A DNA stretch of 64,000 nucleotides from Urophycis tenuis (taxonomy: Eukaryota > Chordata > Actinopteri > Gadiformes > Phycidae): positions 3,459,824 to 3,523,823 of the forward strand of contig JAXIVH010000021.1 in the NCBI GenBank assembly GCA_036785325.1, written 5' to 3'. A program made the translations under genes and the position numbers. This document shows, piece after piece, positions 1-11,705 of the stretch. Below the pieces are notes generated by a model. That model was not told the DNA's origin, did not search any database, and saw only the letters and a program-made list of their open reading frames with translations. How positions within the stretch are numbered: position 1 is the first letter of the stretch; the number at the start of each line of letters is the position of its first letter.

Positions 1-2316
1 AAATCTTCTTTTCTGTACTGGCCAGGAGGATGACCTTGTACATGACAGAGAATGGATACATCAACACCACTATCCAGAAAGGTGGAATTCCAGGCTTCTC
101 AGGATGCCTGGAACACACCAGAGTTCTCAGTCAGATGATCCGTGAAGCTAAAGTCAACAAAGGCAACCTGACTGTTGTCTGGTTGGATTTGGCCAATGCC
201 TACGGCCTCACGCCCTCATCCATGTAGCATTAGACCACTACCACATCCCTCAGCACATCAAGGGAATGATCACCAGCTACTTTGGCGGAATCCAGCTACG
301 ATTCAAGACAGCCCAATTCACAACACAGTGGCAATGCCTGGAAAAAGGAATCGTAACTGGTTGCACAATCTCCCCCATCCTGTTTGTCATGGGAATGAAC
401 CTCCTAATAACAGCTGCGGAAAAGGAAGCCCGAGGTCCAAAAATGGAGTCGGGCATCCGGCAACCCCCAATAAGAGGTTACATGGACGACCTCACTGTGA
501 TGACTATGACCCATGTAGAGGCGAGGTGGGTGCTAACTGCTCTGGACCACATGGCAACGTGGGCCAGAATGAAGTTCAAGCCAAAAAAATCAAGGAGCAT
601 GGTGATCAGGAACGGGAAGGTGACCAACAGGTTCAAGCTGCATGTGCAGGAGGAAGTGATTCCATCGATAGAGGAGAATCCAATCAAGTTCCTCGGAAAG
701 TGGTTTGATGAATCACTAACGGACAGGAACAACATCGCCAGTACAGAAAAGCAGGTGGAGGAATGGTTGAGGAGGATCGAGAAATCAGGGCTCCCGGGGA
801 AGTTTAAAGCATGGCTCTATCAACACGGGCTGTTGCCAAGACTCATGTGGCCGCTGACTGTGTACGAAGTCCCAATGACGTACGTGGAAAGAGTGGAGAG
901 GAAGATCAATAAGTACCTCCGGAAGTGGCTGGGAATCCCTCCAAGCTTCACTTCAGTCGGCCTCTTTATAAGATCAGGGCAGCTCCAAATTCCTCTGTCA
1001 TCCGTGGTTGAGGAATACAAAGTGGCAAAGTGCAGAGTCGTAATGACATACAGAGACTCCCAGGATGAACAAGTCAGACATGCAGGCGTCACTACAAGAT
1101 CAGGACGAAAGTGGGCAGCTGACTTATCTGTTGCACAAGCTGAGAGCATACTGAAGCTTCGGGACATCATTGGGGCGCCATGCACAGGAAGACAGGGCCT
1201 TGGAACCTCCCATTTCCAACAGTGGAGGAAGGCAGGAACCAGTGACCGAAGAGCCATGATTCAGGAGGAGGTACGGAATCTGGAGGAGGAAGGACGGAGG
1301 TCAAGGGCAGTGGAGTTAGCTTCTCAAGGAGCCTGGACGAAATGGGACCTTCCCAAGAGGAAGATCACCTGGACGGACCAGTGGAGACTGGAGCCATTCC
1401 GCATCTCCTTCCTGCTGAGATCAGTTTATGACACACTCCCAACCCCAACAAACTTGCATAAGTGGGGCCTGAGAGGGGACCAATTATGCAAGCTTTGTGG
1501 GGAGAGGGGCACCATGGCTCACATCCTATCCGGGTGTAAAACAGCGCTCACCCAAGGAAGGTACAGGTGGCGCCACGACAAGGTGCTCATGACACTGGCT
1601 AATACATTAGAGCAGGAGAGGAAAAAGAAACGACAACCACTGCGGAAAACAACACCAATCCAGTTTGTAAGTGAGGGGAAAGAACCATCACCCTCAGTAA
1701 CAACAAGAGCCAGCCTGCTTCAAAAGGCTCAATCATGGGAAATGAAGGTTGACCTGGGAGGAAGACTGACGTTCCCACAGATTGTTCAGACAACCCTGAG
1801 GCCGGATGTAGTACTGTGGTCAGAAGAGGCAAAGAAGGTAATCCTTATCGAACTTACAGTCCCATGGGAAGAGGGGTGTGAACAGGCCTTTGAAAGAAAG
1901 AGCACCAAATATCAAGACCTTCTGCAGGACTGCAGGGGGAAGGGATGGCAAGCATGGCTATTCCCAGTCGAGGTCGGCTGTAGAGGATTCCCTGCGCAGT
2001 CAGTGTGGAGAATGCTTACAGCCATTGGAATGACAGGTAAGGAGAGAAAGACAGCAGCTCGCAGGATGGGGGAGGCAGCAGAAAGGGCCTCTTGCTGGTT
2101 ATGGAGCAGGAGAGAGGAGTTGAGCTGGAAGCCAGGAGGAGGAGATGGGCAGTGACCTGGCCACCACTGCCGGCCCACCATCGGGAGGGTGTTGTGGATA
2201 AGGGTCGAAACACCCAGTGAACGATGGACACCACCTGATGACATCAAATCCTCCTGGCCAAGGCTACATTCACGTGAAGTGAATGAAGGTGAAGCATCGT
2301 ACGATGTATTTGTAAT
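1..2316 (+). mobile_element. RLE non-LTR retrotransposon, copy A (3' part; cut by window edge)
   Basis: This is the 3' part of the same element that is complete at 7241-10970; the window opens inside its reverse transcriptase. It ends in a short 3' UTR whose last bases (GTATTTGTAATG) precede the flank CATACGAG. No long poly-A tail is visible. The reverse transcriptase, CCHC knuckle and C-terminal restriction-like endonuclease place it among the RLE-bearing non-LTR elements (R2/R4/NeSL/Hero group). The exact clade was not assigned. Its position relative to the flank is the same as in copies B and C, so it was carried along by tandem duplication rather than inserted separately. Confidence 0.9.
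3..2155 (+). pseudogene. Retrotransposon RT-endonuclease polyprotein, copy A, frameshifted
   Basis: The polyprotein would reverse-transcribe the element RNA at a nicked target. Two overlapping frames are visible. The first (to 227) carries the RT region IPGFSGCLEHT and motif A in WLDLANAYG, then stops at 225-227. The second (266-2155) continues the RT with the catalytic YMDD box near 480, a CX2CX7HX4C knuckle (CKLCGERGTMAH, near 1490) and the endonuclease core PDVVLW...ELTVPWEE (near 1805-1870). The break between motifs A and B is a small deletion, and the same lesion occurs in all three copies. Unlike copies B and C, this copy reads IKFLGKW rather than IKCLGKW after the RT. The coding capacity is broken, so the protein is probably inactive. 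Confidence 0.88.
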
Positions 2317-2721
2317 GCATACGAGATGTGCAAGTTATGACAGTATTCATTCTTAAAACCACGAGCGTCACCACAATGAAATATTCATACATTCATTCTA
2401 AAAAATAAAATAAAAAACAGAAAAAAAGGCTACAGCACTTGGAGGTACCCCATCTGGCCACGGAAAAAAAAAGCCATCAAGTCTGGCACTTCATCTTGAA
2501 TGCCCTCTTTAAGAATACACGCGCAACACGCGCAGCAAATCAACGTCATTCATTAACGGCGGCTGGTTCAGAGCCGGCTCCTCCTCTTTTAACGGTCAAC
2601 GGAGTGAAAGGAGAGTCGCCACCTCCACCAACAACTCTGGGCCGTCGGCCCCACCCCCCCCCCCCCCCCCCCCCCCCTCCCCCACGCGCTCAAGTCCATG
2701 CGCGTGCGGCGCGGCGCGTCC
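2317..2721. other. cant1 3' flank, unit 0
   Basis: This is non-coding sequence matching the DNA immediately downstream of the intact cant1 gene (about 25465-25860). It includes an A-rich stretch near 2400-2430 and a run of C bases at about 2651-2687. The C run differs in length among the units, as expected for a homopolymer. No gene is seen here. Confidence 0.75.
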
Positions 2722-3065
2722 TCAAATGAACTCCACGCCCTCGTAGTACTTCACGTCTCCGATCTTGGTCTCGGGCAGGAGGATGCGGCCGTCCAGCGTG
2801 AAGGCCAGGATGTACGTGGCGACGCTCCCCGCCACCTCCTCCGACTTGAGCGCCAGCACGAGCTGGTCGTACGTGTTGGGCACGAACTTGAAGGAGGAGA
2901 AGCCGTGCGTGGGGCTCAGTGGGCCCACGCGGCTCACCGCCACGTGGTCGAACTCGGACGAGCAGCTGAGGACCAGGTTGGTGGCGCGGCTCTCGTCCGC
3001 CGCCTCCTCGTAGCGCTCCGGGCTGGCGCGGCGCGGCAGGAAGAACCAGCGCTGAAGGGTGTCGC
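2722..3065 (-). pseudogene. cant1: cant1 last-exon fragment, unit 0
   Basis: It encodes the C-terminus of calcium-activated nucleotidase 1, ending VEFI and a stop, nearly identical to the last exon of the intact gene at 25861. Similarity to cant1 stops abruptly after the bases encoding DTLQRWFFLPRR, at GGTGTCGC (plus-strand reading). Beyond that, the sequence is the 3' flank of lgals3bp. The fragment has no splice acceptor, upstream exons or start, so it is a duplication relic. It carries one extra codon (KYYEG instead of KYEG). It also has Y where the other copies have D in PNTDDQ. The frame remains open across the fragment. Confidence 0.9.
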
Positions 3066-3551
3066 CGGTCTGTGACCGTGAGGCCAACGCACGCTGACAG
3101 GTGTGATATTGTCACGTGCCAGTGCATGCGATGACAACATGTTGCTCATTAATGACTTTAGTCACCGTTACAACAGTTTTCACCTGATCTGCTGTAACAG
3201 ACACATACTGTATATCCCATGGTTCAGACCACTGAGCAGGGTATAGGGGGACATAAACAAAACCTTTCAAAAGTCTTTATGGGTGAATTATTTCAAAACT
3301 GGATTTGGCTTCTATTAAATACATATTTTCAATGTAGATTGGGAGGGGACTCAGACCCCCGTCTTCCAGGGCTCTGTGCCCACGATGAGGACTCAGTCGT
3401 AACCCACATAGGCAAAATTATAAACCACATTTGTGACTCATGATTCATGTGTACCATAGGACATCTTTGCATCTCAGAGCCTAGCGTTGCTCCACACACT
3501 TCCATTACGGCGTACATGACGAGAAAGACTGGGTTTGTTTTTGTATTGCTG

Positions 3552-3557
3552 TTTATT
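3552..3557 (-). terminator. Poly(A) signal of lgals3bp copy 1
   Basis: AATAAA on the minus strand lies about 95 bases beyond the lgals3bp stop codon. The same hexamer is kept at the equivalent place in copies 2 and 3. The assignment is by position and consensus only. Confidence 0.55.
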
Positions 3558-3649
3558 TGAAGGCAAACCATGAACTGAACAAATGTGAGTTACTTCAATC
3601 AGAGATCTCCATACATTTCAAGGACAGGTAACCCAGGGAGGCGGTCGAC

Positions 3650-6044
3650 TCAAATATATTCAGGCCTCACCACAAAGTGGTAGACGTAGTCGTCATCAGG
3701 GCAGGGGTACGTTAGATTCCTGCCAAAGGGCCCGTAGACAAAATCGTCCTTGAGGTCCACGATGTGACAGATGAATCTTCCTTGGCAGCCTAACAGCAGC
3801 CGGTTGCTGTAGCCGATGGTGCCCTGGTATTGGCTCCTGCCCGAGGTGCTTCTCATCCTGATCGCAGGCAGCGAATCACACCGCAAACCTCTGTTTGAAC
3901 ACTCCTGCCGCGTCTTGTAGATGTTCATCTCCCAGTCAACCTTTTGGTCTGAGAGGACAGCGCTGCCGTGGACAGGTGTGCGAAATGACTTGCTTTGGGG
4001 TTGCTGGTATTGATAACTTCCTCCATAAATTCCTCCAAAGTCACCCTGACCAAACCTGTCCACTTCTCTTGCTTTAATTGTGGTGCCCCATGGCGGGCCT
4101 GTGTAAATCCTGGGCTGGTAATCCGGGTCGTCTTCCCGGAAGGCGGAGCTGTTCTTCAGAACGCCGTAGGGCAGCGCATGCGCTTGGAACCCCTTCAGCA
4201 TCATCCCCTGACACAGGGCCCGGTGGGCGTGGCAGAGGGCGGACGTGACCGGCAGCTCCAGCAGCTCGGCTGCCGGGACCATGGGGAACCGGACCCGGCC
4301 CAACAGGTCGGCCTGCTGGCCCTCGCCAGGCGACTGCTCGGACCCGCGGGACGAGGAGATCCAGTTATCCAGCGAGCGCAGGACGAAGGCCTCGCCCCCC
4401 GGCGCCACCAGGTCGGAGCGAGACAGGAGGGCCTCCAGGAGCCCCCGGGACACGGAGCTCCACGCCGCGGACACGGTCAGGCCCTGGTAGTTCCACGCCA
4501 TGTACTGGAGACAGCTCTCCCGCAGCACCGAGTCGTCCACCGCCAGCGAGTACTCGTAGAAGGAGACCTGCGTGACAAAGGTGGGGTCCTCGGGGAGGAG
4601 CTGGGAGAAGAGACGCCCCACGTCCTCCATCAGCAGCCTCATGCCGAAGTGCGACGCCAACTGGTGGAAACACTTGGCGGTCGCCGTGGTGACGTCCAGC
4701 GTCCGGGTGTACACGTACCTGCGAGGACACGAGAGACACACTCATACCCTTTAGCGGCGCGGCCGGGAGCCCGAGGCGTCGGCGTGGCGGCGTGTTTTTG
4801 AGGCCCCACCTGATTAACATCCGCAAATGAGGCTGGCAGCTCCCGGTGAGATTAAAGGACACTTCTTTGGCGTCAGCAGAGGCGTTGAAGGCGGGGAAAC
4901 GCAAGAGCATCACCCTGTGTGCGCACACGGTTGTGTTCACCATCTCCAAAGCGTCACCGTCTCCACCTACTTGTGGTCCGTCGTTGGCATCCGTGTGCCC
5001 GTGGATCAGGAAGTCACAGCCCTCCTGGCTGTCAAACAGCTGCCCAAGATCCTGGGACAGTTCCAGACTGTGGTCTAGAGAAGTCACTGTCACCTCAGTG
5101 CCTAAAGTACAGAGAGTTGTTGTTGTTTTAATAGCATTTGTAGTATTCAAAATGTAAAGCTTAGCCTGAGTGATCATCATGATTCTAATGAAACAAACAG
5201 TACTGTAAGTATTGTAGTTATAATAATAATGACTTAATGGTCGAATATTGCCAACCAATGCTACCTTTCACACAAATTACTCCAGCATCTTCCTTGTGTG
5301 TGCAATCCGTGTTTCCCCATCCATTGAACCCGCAGCTGGAAAGGGAGTCCTCAGAGCCAACACACCTTGCACCATCAATCCAAATTCGTCCAGTTCCTAG
5401 AGCATGTATTAAAATTAGAAATTGCGAGTTTACATTGGCCGGTGATTGACAGAGACCAAGACGCAGTGGGCCTGTCATTGTAAAAACCGCTTCAGCTAAA
5501 TCTGCCGTGCCATCACCTCCCCCTAGTGGATACATAATGTCAGAACAGGACACCTTGGCCAAATGTGCCTCCAGCGGTGGCGTTTACAGCCCCTTCGAAG
5601 TGCAGCTGACGACACACAACCTCGGCGTCGCGGAGGTCCCACTTGTCGTCACACACCGTTCCCCATTCTCCGTCATGGTAGAGCTCGACCCGGCCCATGA
5701 AGTTCTTCTCCGAGCCCACCAACCGTACAATCCCATCTTGTGGACTCACAAATTGGCTTTGTGGTGCAGAAGTCTGTGTCCCTATTAGGTTATATATCAG
5801 TGAATGATAATTTACTGGTTAGACATTGGAAACATTTTCACAATAGGCGTAACCGTCAAGGAAAAACAACAATTGTTGTATTGGGGAAAAAAACCGGAAG
5901 AAGAAACCATTTGAAAGCAAATTGAATACATTGCCATTTTAAGTAGTCGAACTTACTGAAGAGTTTAGATTTCCTGGATCGGAGGGGGGAAACGCAGAGA
6001 ATCAAAACGCACAAGACAGCCAGGCTGGCCACATGCACCTGCAT
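3650..6044 (-). CDS. lgals3bp: Galectin-3-binding protein, tandem copy 1
   Basis: LGALS3BP is a secreted glycoprotein that binds galectins and matrix proteins and acts in innate defence. Five exons join in frame: 6044-5957, 5781-5554, 5396-5265, 5101-4810 and 4718-3650. They give 602 residues, close to the 585 of the human protein. Exon 1 encodes a hydrophobic signal peptide (core LAVLCVLILCV). Exons 2-3 encode one SRCR domain with six cysteines, split between two exons as in group A SRCR domains (WGTVCDD, VVCRQL, GARCVGSE, LSSC, NTDC, GVICV). Exon 4 is the BTB/POZ domain (CDFLIHGH...VCAHRVMLLRFPAFNAS). Exon 5 holds the BACK domain and the C-terminal region ending VVRPEYI. The start was chosen because it gives the signal peptide. 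N-glycosylation sequons such as NTT and NLT are present. The gene looks intact. Confidence 0.92.
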
Positions 6045-7019
6045 ATCTGAGCCGTTTGTCGACCTTGAGTAAAAATGAGTTGCTGGCATTGCAAAAATAA
6101 ACAATAGTGAAATACAAAAATGCAGTCATGAACAAGATGCATAAATATAATTTCTTTTTAATCAATCTTGATTGAGAAAAGGTCAAATAGCCTCCACAAA
6201 ACATACATACCAATATCCCTTCCCTTGCTCCCAGAGACTGCGCGCTACTAAGCCACTGTCGATACTCTGCTTAAAGTTTCGTTGTCTGACAAATCGTGTA
6301 GTGGCGTGCAGTGGCGGTTTTGAATTACGCCCCGGGTGAGATTCCCTCCACCCAAACGTGAACCTGGCACACCTAAAATATTCCGTTCGCAATTGACACA
6401 ATGTTACATAAAGACGTACGTTTCTACAACCATACCGTTAACGAGCGGAAGACGTGATAATAAAGACACGGGCACACGGGCACTAAGTTGCATGCAACTT
6501 AGTGTGCATACATGCACACGCATGTTGCAGCCTTCAGTGAATTATATTCTTTTAAACTAGCATATTTTAACGTGCGGTTTTTGATTACTTTTGTTACTTT
6601 CGAGAGCACTGTAAAAGGCTATAGGTTACACAGTAAGTGGTGTTTATATTTCCAGCTGCGCCTCCACGTCATTTGCATTTGCATCGTCCTGTTTGCGCCC
6701 TTAATTTTCACTGGGTTGAGGCCACCCAAAATCTCACAGGCGCACCTTAATTAAAATTTCTGGCTACGCCCGAATCAACAAGTCCAAACGAAACTGCTCT
6801 GCTTGCTGGTATCATTTGCTCGGAAAGGAAAACAAGTAGGCACATACACCAGGAAGACTTTACTGAAAAATAACAGACACACGTTTTTTTGTACAGTTGC
6901 ATGGACTTGGATCTATTAGTTTCCACTGGTGTTACGTGTTATTTAAACAATGCACCTGAAGACGGGGAGAGCAATCAGTGTTCATTTTCTGGGTTCCACA
7001 ATATCAACACTGTCTGCAT
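6045..7019. other. lgals3bp copy 1 upstream spacer
   Basis: This is non-coding spacer 5' of lgals3bp and should hold its 5' UTR and promoter. No confident TATA box or untranslated exon was identified. The same sequence is present in unit 2, and in unit 3 with two insertions. It ends at the retrotransposon target CTGTCTGCAT. Confidence 0.6.
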
Positions 7020-7240
7020 GGTTATGGAGCAGGAGAGAGGAGTTGAGCTGGAAGCCAGGAGGAGGAGATGGGCAGTGACCTGGCCACCACTGCCGGCCCA
7101 CCATCGGGAGGGTGTTGTGGATAAGGGTCGAAACACCCAGTGAACGATGGACACCACCTGATGACATCAAATCCTCCTGGCCAAGGCTACATTCACCTGA
7201 AGTGAATGAAGGTAAAGCATCGTACGATGTATTTGTAATG
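7020..7240 (+). mobile_element. 5'-truncated retrotransposon tail joined to the full element, unit 1
   Basis: These 221 bases repeat the last part of the element (end of the endonuclease ORF plus the 3' UTR, compare 10753-10970). They sit directly in front of the full-length copy, in the same orientation. Two bases differ consistently from the main copy's 3' end (CACCTGAAG for CACGTGAAG, and GGTAAAGC for GGTGAAGC). The same differences appear in unit 2, so this is a separate element end and not a recent copying error. Confidence 0.88.
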
Positions 7241-10200
7241 TAGAAACCCTGGGCAACCAGTGACTCCTAGGAAAGACTGGGTGGCAACCGAGGAAGTTTG
7301 GTGACGTTGGAGAGACAGATGACCTCCAGGAAAGACTGGCATGGGTGTATGAGGCTAGCGACCTCATCCACAGCACTCGCAAGAGGGCACCAACACAAGC
7401 TACGGAAAGTAACACAAAGCAATACCCCCAGAGCCTCCCGAGAGGGGGGGAGGATGAGAGGCTCGACAGGACAGACACAACGGTAACGGCCAGGAAAGAA
7501 ATACAGACACAGAGACGGCTCACACAAACAACATTAACTGGGGAGGCATTGCAAGTAAAGTGTCATTGCGGAAAGACCTGCAAGAACACAAAAGGGCTTA
7601 AGATACACCAAAGCCGAACCAACTGTGGAAAAGAGGGGCCAAAGGTGCAGCGCACAGCGGTAACACCTGGTGAGACGCAGGAGAACTCCAGGCAGGAAGC
7701 ACCCCACAGAACTGGAGATCTCTCAGCACCTGTGTCACCTCAAGACCTCAGGTGGGACCCACCTGATGCCCCGCCCCCAGGGAGCCAACCCCACCCTGCG
7801 AGGGAACGAATTCAATGGCCCAAAATGAGCAGCAACGATGAGTGGGACCAACTAGACCAAGACCTTGACAAAGTGCTAGAAGCCACACTAGCAGGAACGG
7901 CTGAGCAGAAAGTCAATACTCACACAACAATAACCTACAACCTGGCAAGAGAACGGTTTGGAATTGAGGAGAAGAAAGATAACATCAAGGCTGCATGCCA
8001 GCCGAACAGAAGAGAAAGGGAAATGCATCATTTGAGGGGAGAAATCAAGAATCTCACCAAGCTGTTCAAAAGAGCCGCTGCTGATGAAAGGGAAGGCATC
8101 AAGAATCTGACAAGTCAACTCAGGGAGCGTCTCTGCAGACTTCGAAGAGCAGAAAGCATTCGGAAGAAGAGGAAGGATAGGGACAACAAAAGATCTCAGT
8201 TCACCAAAGACCCCTTCAGATTCACCAGATCACTGCTGGGTGAAGCAAAATCAGGAAGGATGACCAGCCCCAGGGAAGATGTGGAGGCATTCTTGAGGGA
8301 CACCCACAATGATGCCTCCAGGAACCAGGCCCGGGATGCCAACTCAAGCATCAACAACACAAAACCCCCGGAAAAAGGGCTCAACATCAGTGAACCAACC
8401 TGGAAGGAAGTCCAAGAGGTGGTGAAGAAGGCCAGAACAGGGTCTGCCCCTGGTCCGAGTAGTATACCCTACAAGGTATATAAGAAATGCCCAATGCTCC
8501 TGCGGAGGCTGTGGAAGCTGTTTCGGAGGATTTGGAAAAAGGGCACCATTCCATCATGCTGGAAGAGGGCAGAGGGCTGTTTTGTGCCGAAGGAAGATAA
8601 CTCCTCAACCACTGACCAATTCAGAACAATCTCACTACTAAGTGTAGAAGGCAAAATCTTCTTTTCTGTACTGGCCAGGAGGATGACCTTGTACATGACA
8701 GAGAATGGATACATCAACACCACTATCCAGAAAGGTGGAATTCCAGGCTTCTCAGGATGCCTGGAACACACCAGAGTTCTCAGTCAGATGATCCGTGAAG
8801 CTAAAGTCAACAAAGGCAACCTGACTGTTGTCTGGTTGGATTTGGCCAATGCCTACGGCCTCACGCCCTCATCCATGTAGCATTAGACCACTACCACATC
8901 CCTCAGCACATCAAGGGAATGATCACCAGCTACTTTGGCGGAATCCAGCTACGATTCAAGACAGCCCAATTCACAACACAGTGGCAATGCCTGGAAAAAG
9001 GAATCGTAACTGGTTGCACAATCTCCCCCATCCTGTTTGTCATGGGAATGAACCTCCTAATAACAGCTGCGGAAAAGGAAGCCCGAGGTCCAAAAATGGA
9101 GTCGGGCATCCGGCAACCCCCAATAAGAGGTTACATGGACGACCTCACCGTGATGACTATGACCCATGTAGAGGCGAGGTGGGTGCTAACTGCTCTGGAC
9201 CACATGGCAACGTGGGCCAGAATGAAGTTCAAGCCAAAAAAATCAAGGAGCATGGTGATCAGGAACGGGAAGGTGACCAACAGGTTCAAGCTGCATGTGC
9301 AGGAGGAAGTGATTCCATCGATAGAGGAGAATCCAATCAAGTGCCTCGGAAAGTGGTTTGATGAATCACTAACGGACAGGAACAACATCGCCAGTACAGA
9401 AAAGCAGGTGGAGGAATGGTTGAGGAGGATCGAGAAATCAGGGCTCCCGGGGAAGTTTAAAGCATGGCTCTATCAACACGGGCTGTTGCCAAGACTCATG
9501 TGGCCGCTGACTGTGTACAAAGTCCCAATGACGTACGTGGAAAGAGTGGAGAGGAAGATCAATAAGTACCTCCGGAAGTGGCTGGGAATCCCTCCAAGCT
9601 TCACTTCAGTCGGCCTCTATATAAGATCAGGGCAGCTCCAAATTCCTCTGTCATCCGTGGTTGAGGAATACAAAGTGGCAAAGTGCAGAGTCGTAATGAC
9701 ATACAGAGACTCCCAGGATGAACAAGTCAGACATGCAGGCGTCACTACAAGATCAGGACGAAAGTGGGCAGCTGACTTATCTGTTGCACAAACTGAGAGC
9801 ATACTGAAGCTTCGGGACATCATTGGGGCGCCATGCACAGGAAGACAGGGCCTTGGAACCTCCCATTTCCAACAGTGGAGGAAGGCAGGAACCAGTGACC
9901 GAAGAGCCATGATTCAGGAGGAGGTACGGAATCTGGAGGAGGAAGGACGGAGGTCAAGGGCAGTGGAGTTAGCTTCTCAAGGAGCCTGGACGAAATGGGA
10001 CCTTCCCAAGAGGAAGATCACCTGGACGGACCTGTGGAGACTGGAGCCATTCCGCATCTCCTTCCTGCTGAGATCAATTTATGACACACTCCCAACCCCA
10101 ACAAACTTGCATAAGTGGGGCCTGAGAGGGGACCAATTATGCAAGCTTTGTGGGGAGAGGGGCACCATGGCTCACATCCTATCCGGGTGTAAAACAGCGC

Positions 10201-10970
10201 TCACCCAAGGAAGGTACAGGTGGCGCCACGACAAGGTGCTCATGACACTGGCTAATACATTAGAGCAGGAGAGGAAAAAGAAACGACAACCACTGCGGAA
10301 AACAACACCAATCCAGTTTGTAAGTGAGGGGAAAGAACCATCACCCTCTGTAACAACAAGAGCCAGCCTGCTTCAAAAGGCTCAATCATGGGAAATGAAG
10401 GTTGACCTGGGAGGAAGACTGACGTTCCCACAGATTGTTCAGACAACCCTGAGGCCGGATGTAGTACTGTGGTCAGAAGAGGCAAAGAAGGTAATCCTTA
10501 TCGAACTTACAGTCCCATGGGAAGAGGGGTGTGAACAGGCCTTTGAAAGAAAGAGCACCAAATATCAAGACCTTCTGCAGGACTGCAGGGGGAAGGGATG
10601 GCAAGCATGGCTATTCCCAGTCGAGGTCGGCTGTAGAGGATTCCCTGCGCAGTCAGTGTGGAGAATGCTTACAGCCATTGGAATGACAGGTAAGGAGAGA
10701 AAGACAGCAGCTCGCAGGATGGGGGAGGCAGCAGAAAGGGCCTCTTGCTGGTTATGGAGCAGGAGAGAGGAGTTGAGCTGGAAGCCAGGAGGAGGAGATG
10801 GGCAGTGACCTGGCCACCACTGCCGGCCCACCATCGGGAGGGTGTTGTGGATAAGGGTCGAAACACCCAGTGAACGATGGACACCACCTGATGACATCAA
10901 ATCCTCCTGGCCAAGGCTACATTCACGTGAAGTGAATGAAGGTGAAGCATCGTACGATGTATTTGTAATG
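7241..10970 (+). mobile_element. RLE non-LTR retrotransposon, copy B (complete length, 3730 bp)
   Basis: The element begins TAGAAACCCTGGG directly after the truncated tail and ends GTATTTGTAATG. Its flanks, with the preceding tail fragment included, are ...CTGTCTGCAT on the left and (TG)CATACGAG on the right. The empty site at 25464-25468 reads CTGTCTGCATACGAG, so TGCAT is the likely target-site duplication. Order of parts: short 5' leader, N-terminal zinc finger, reverse transcriptase, CCHC knuckle, endonuclease, 3' UTR. The family was recognised from the RLE motif; the clade (Hero-, R4- or NeSL-like) is not settled. Confidence 0.92.
7345..10808 (+). pseudogene. Retrotransposon polyprotein, copy B, frameshifted in RT
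   Basis: The reading frame is open from about 7266 without an early ATG (7345 is a GTG), so the true start is unclear. An N-terminal zinc finger of form CX3CX8HX5C lies at residues 75-94 counted from 7345 (CGKTCKNTKGLKIHQ...C). The RT begins near 8440 (GSAPGPSSIPYKVY). At 8878-8880 the first frame stops just after motif A. The remainder (8919-10808) carries YMDD, the CX2CX7HX4C knuckle and the PDVVLW/ELTVPWEE endonuclease core. The frame break lies in the most conserved part of the RT, so this copy cannot make a normal enzyme unless ribosomes shift frame. Confidence 0.88.
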
Positions 10971-11361
10971 CATACGAGATGTGCAAGTTATGACAGTATT
11001 CATTCTTAAAACCACGAGCGTCACCACAATGAAATATTCATACATTCATTCTAAAAAAATAAAATAAAAAACAGAAAAAAAGGCTACAGCACTTGGAGGT
11101 ACCCCATCTGGCCACGGAAAAAAAAAGCCATCAAGTCTGGCACTTCATCTTGAATGCCCTCTTTAAGAATACACGCGCAACACGCGCAGCAAATCAACGT
11201 CATTCATTAACGGCGGCTGGTTCAGAGCCGGCTCCTCCTCTTTTAACGGTCAACGGAGTGAAAGGAGAGTCGCCACCTCCACCAACAACTCTGGGCCGTC
11301 GGCCCCACCCCCCCCCCTCCCCCACGCGCTCAAGTCCATGCGCGTGCGGCGCGGCGCGTCC

Positions 11362-11705
11362 TCAAATGAACTCCACGCCCTCGTAGTACTTCACGTCTCC
11401 GATCTTGGTCTCGGGCAGGAGGATGCGGCCGTCCAGCGTGAAGGCCAGGATGTACGTGGCGACGCTCCCCGCCACCTCCTCCGACTTGAGCGCCAGCACG
11501 AGCTGGTCGTCCGTGTTGGGCACGAACTTGAAGGAGGAGAAGCCGTGCGTGGGGCTCAGTGGGCCCACGCGGCTCACCGCCACGTGGTCGAACTCGGACG
11601 AGCAGCTGAGGACCAGGTTGGTGGCGCGGCTCTCGTCCGCCGCCTCCTCGTAGCGCTCCGGGCTGGCACGGCGCGGCAGGAAGAACCAGCGCTGAAGGGT
11701 GTCGC
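11362..11705 (-). pseudogene. cant1: cant1 last-exon fragment, unit 1
   Basis: It is equivalent to the fragment at 2722-3065: an open C-terminal cant1 reading frame ending VEFI, cut at the same breakpoint, with the same extra Tyr codon (KYYEG). It keeps D in PNTDDQ, as the intact gene does. The poly-C run upstream is shorter than in unit 0. Nothing indicates that it is translated. Confidence 0.9.

Larger units (their letters stand above)
3066..11705. repeat. Tandem duplication unit 1 (8.64 kb)
   Basis: One full unit runs from the cant1-fragment breakpoint to the next identical breakpoint. It contains lgals3bp copy 1, its spacer, the retrotransposon insertion and a truncated cant1 exon. Matching features of unit 2 lie 8637-8640 bases further on with only scattered substitutions and a few short indels, so the duplication is recent or the copies have been homogenised. 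Confidence 0.92.

Noticed and set aside
3995..4801. Long plus-strand open frame of 268 codons opposite lgals3bp exon 5 (repeated at 12632 and 21264)
   Set aside because: It is antisense to a clear BACK/C-terminal coding exon in GC-rich DNA, is rich in Arg/Gly/Gln and has no family likeness. It is a shadow frame.
8830..9361. 177-codon frame overlapping the retrotransposon break (also at 175 and 17465)
   Set aside because: It is Pro/His/Asn-rich and out of frame with both RT segments. It is a shadow of the true RT frame.
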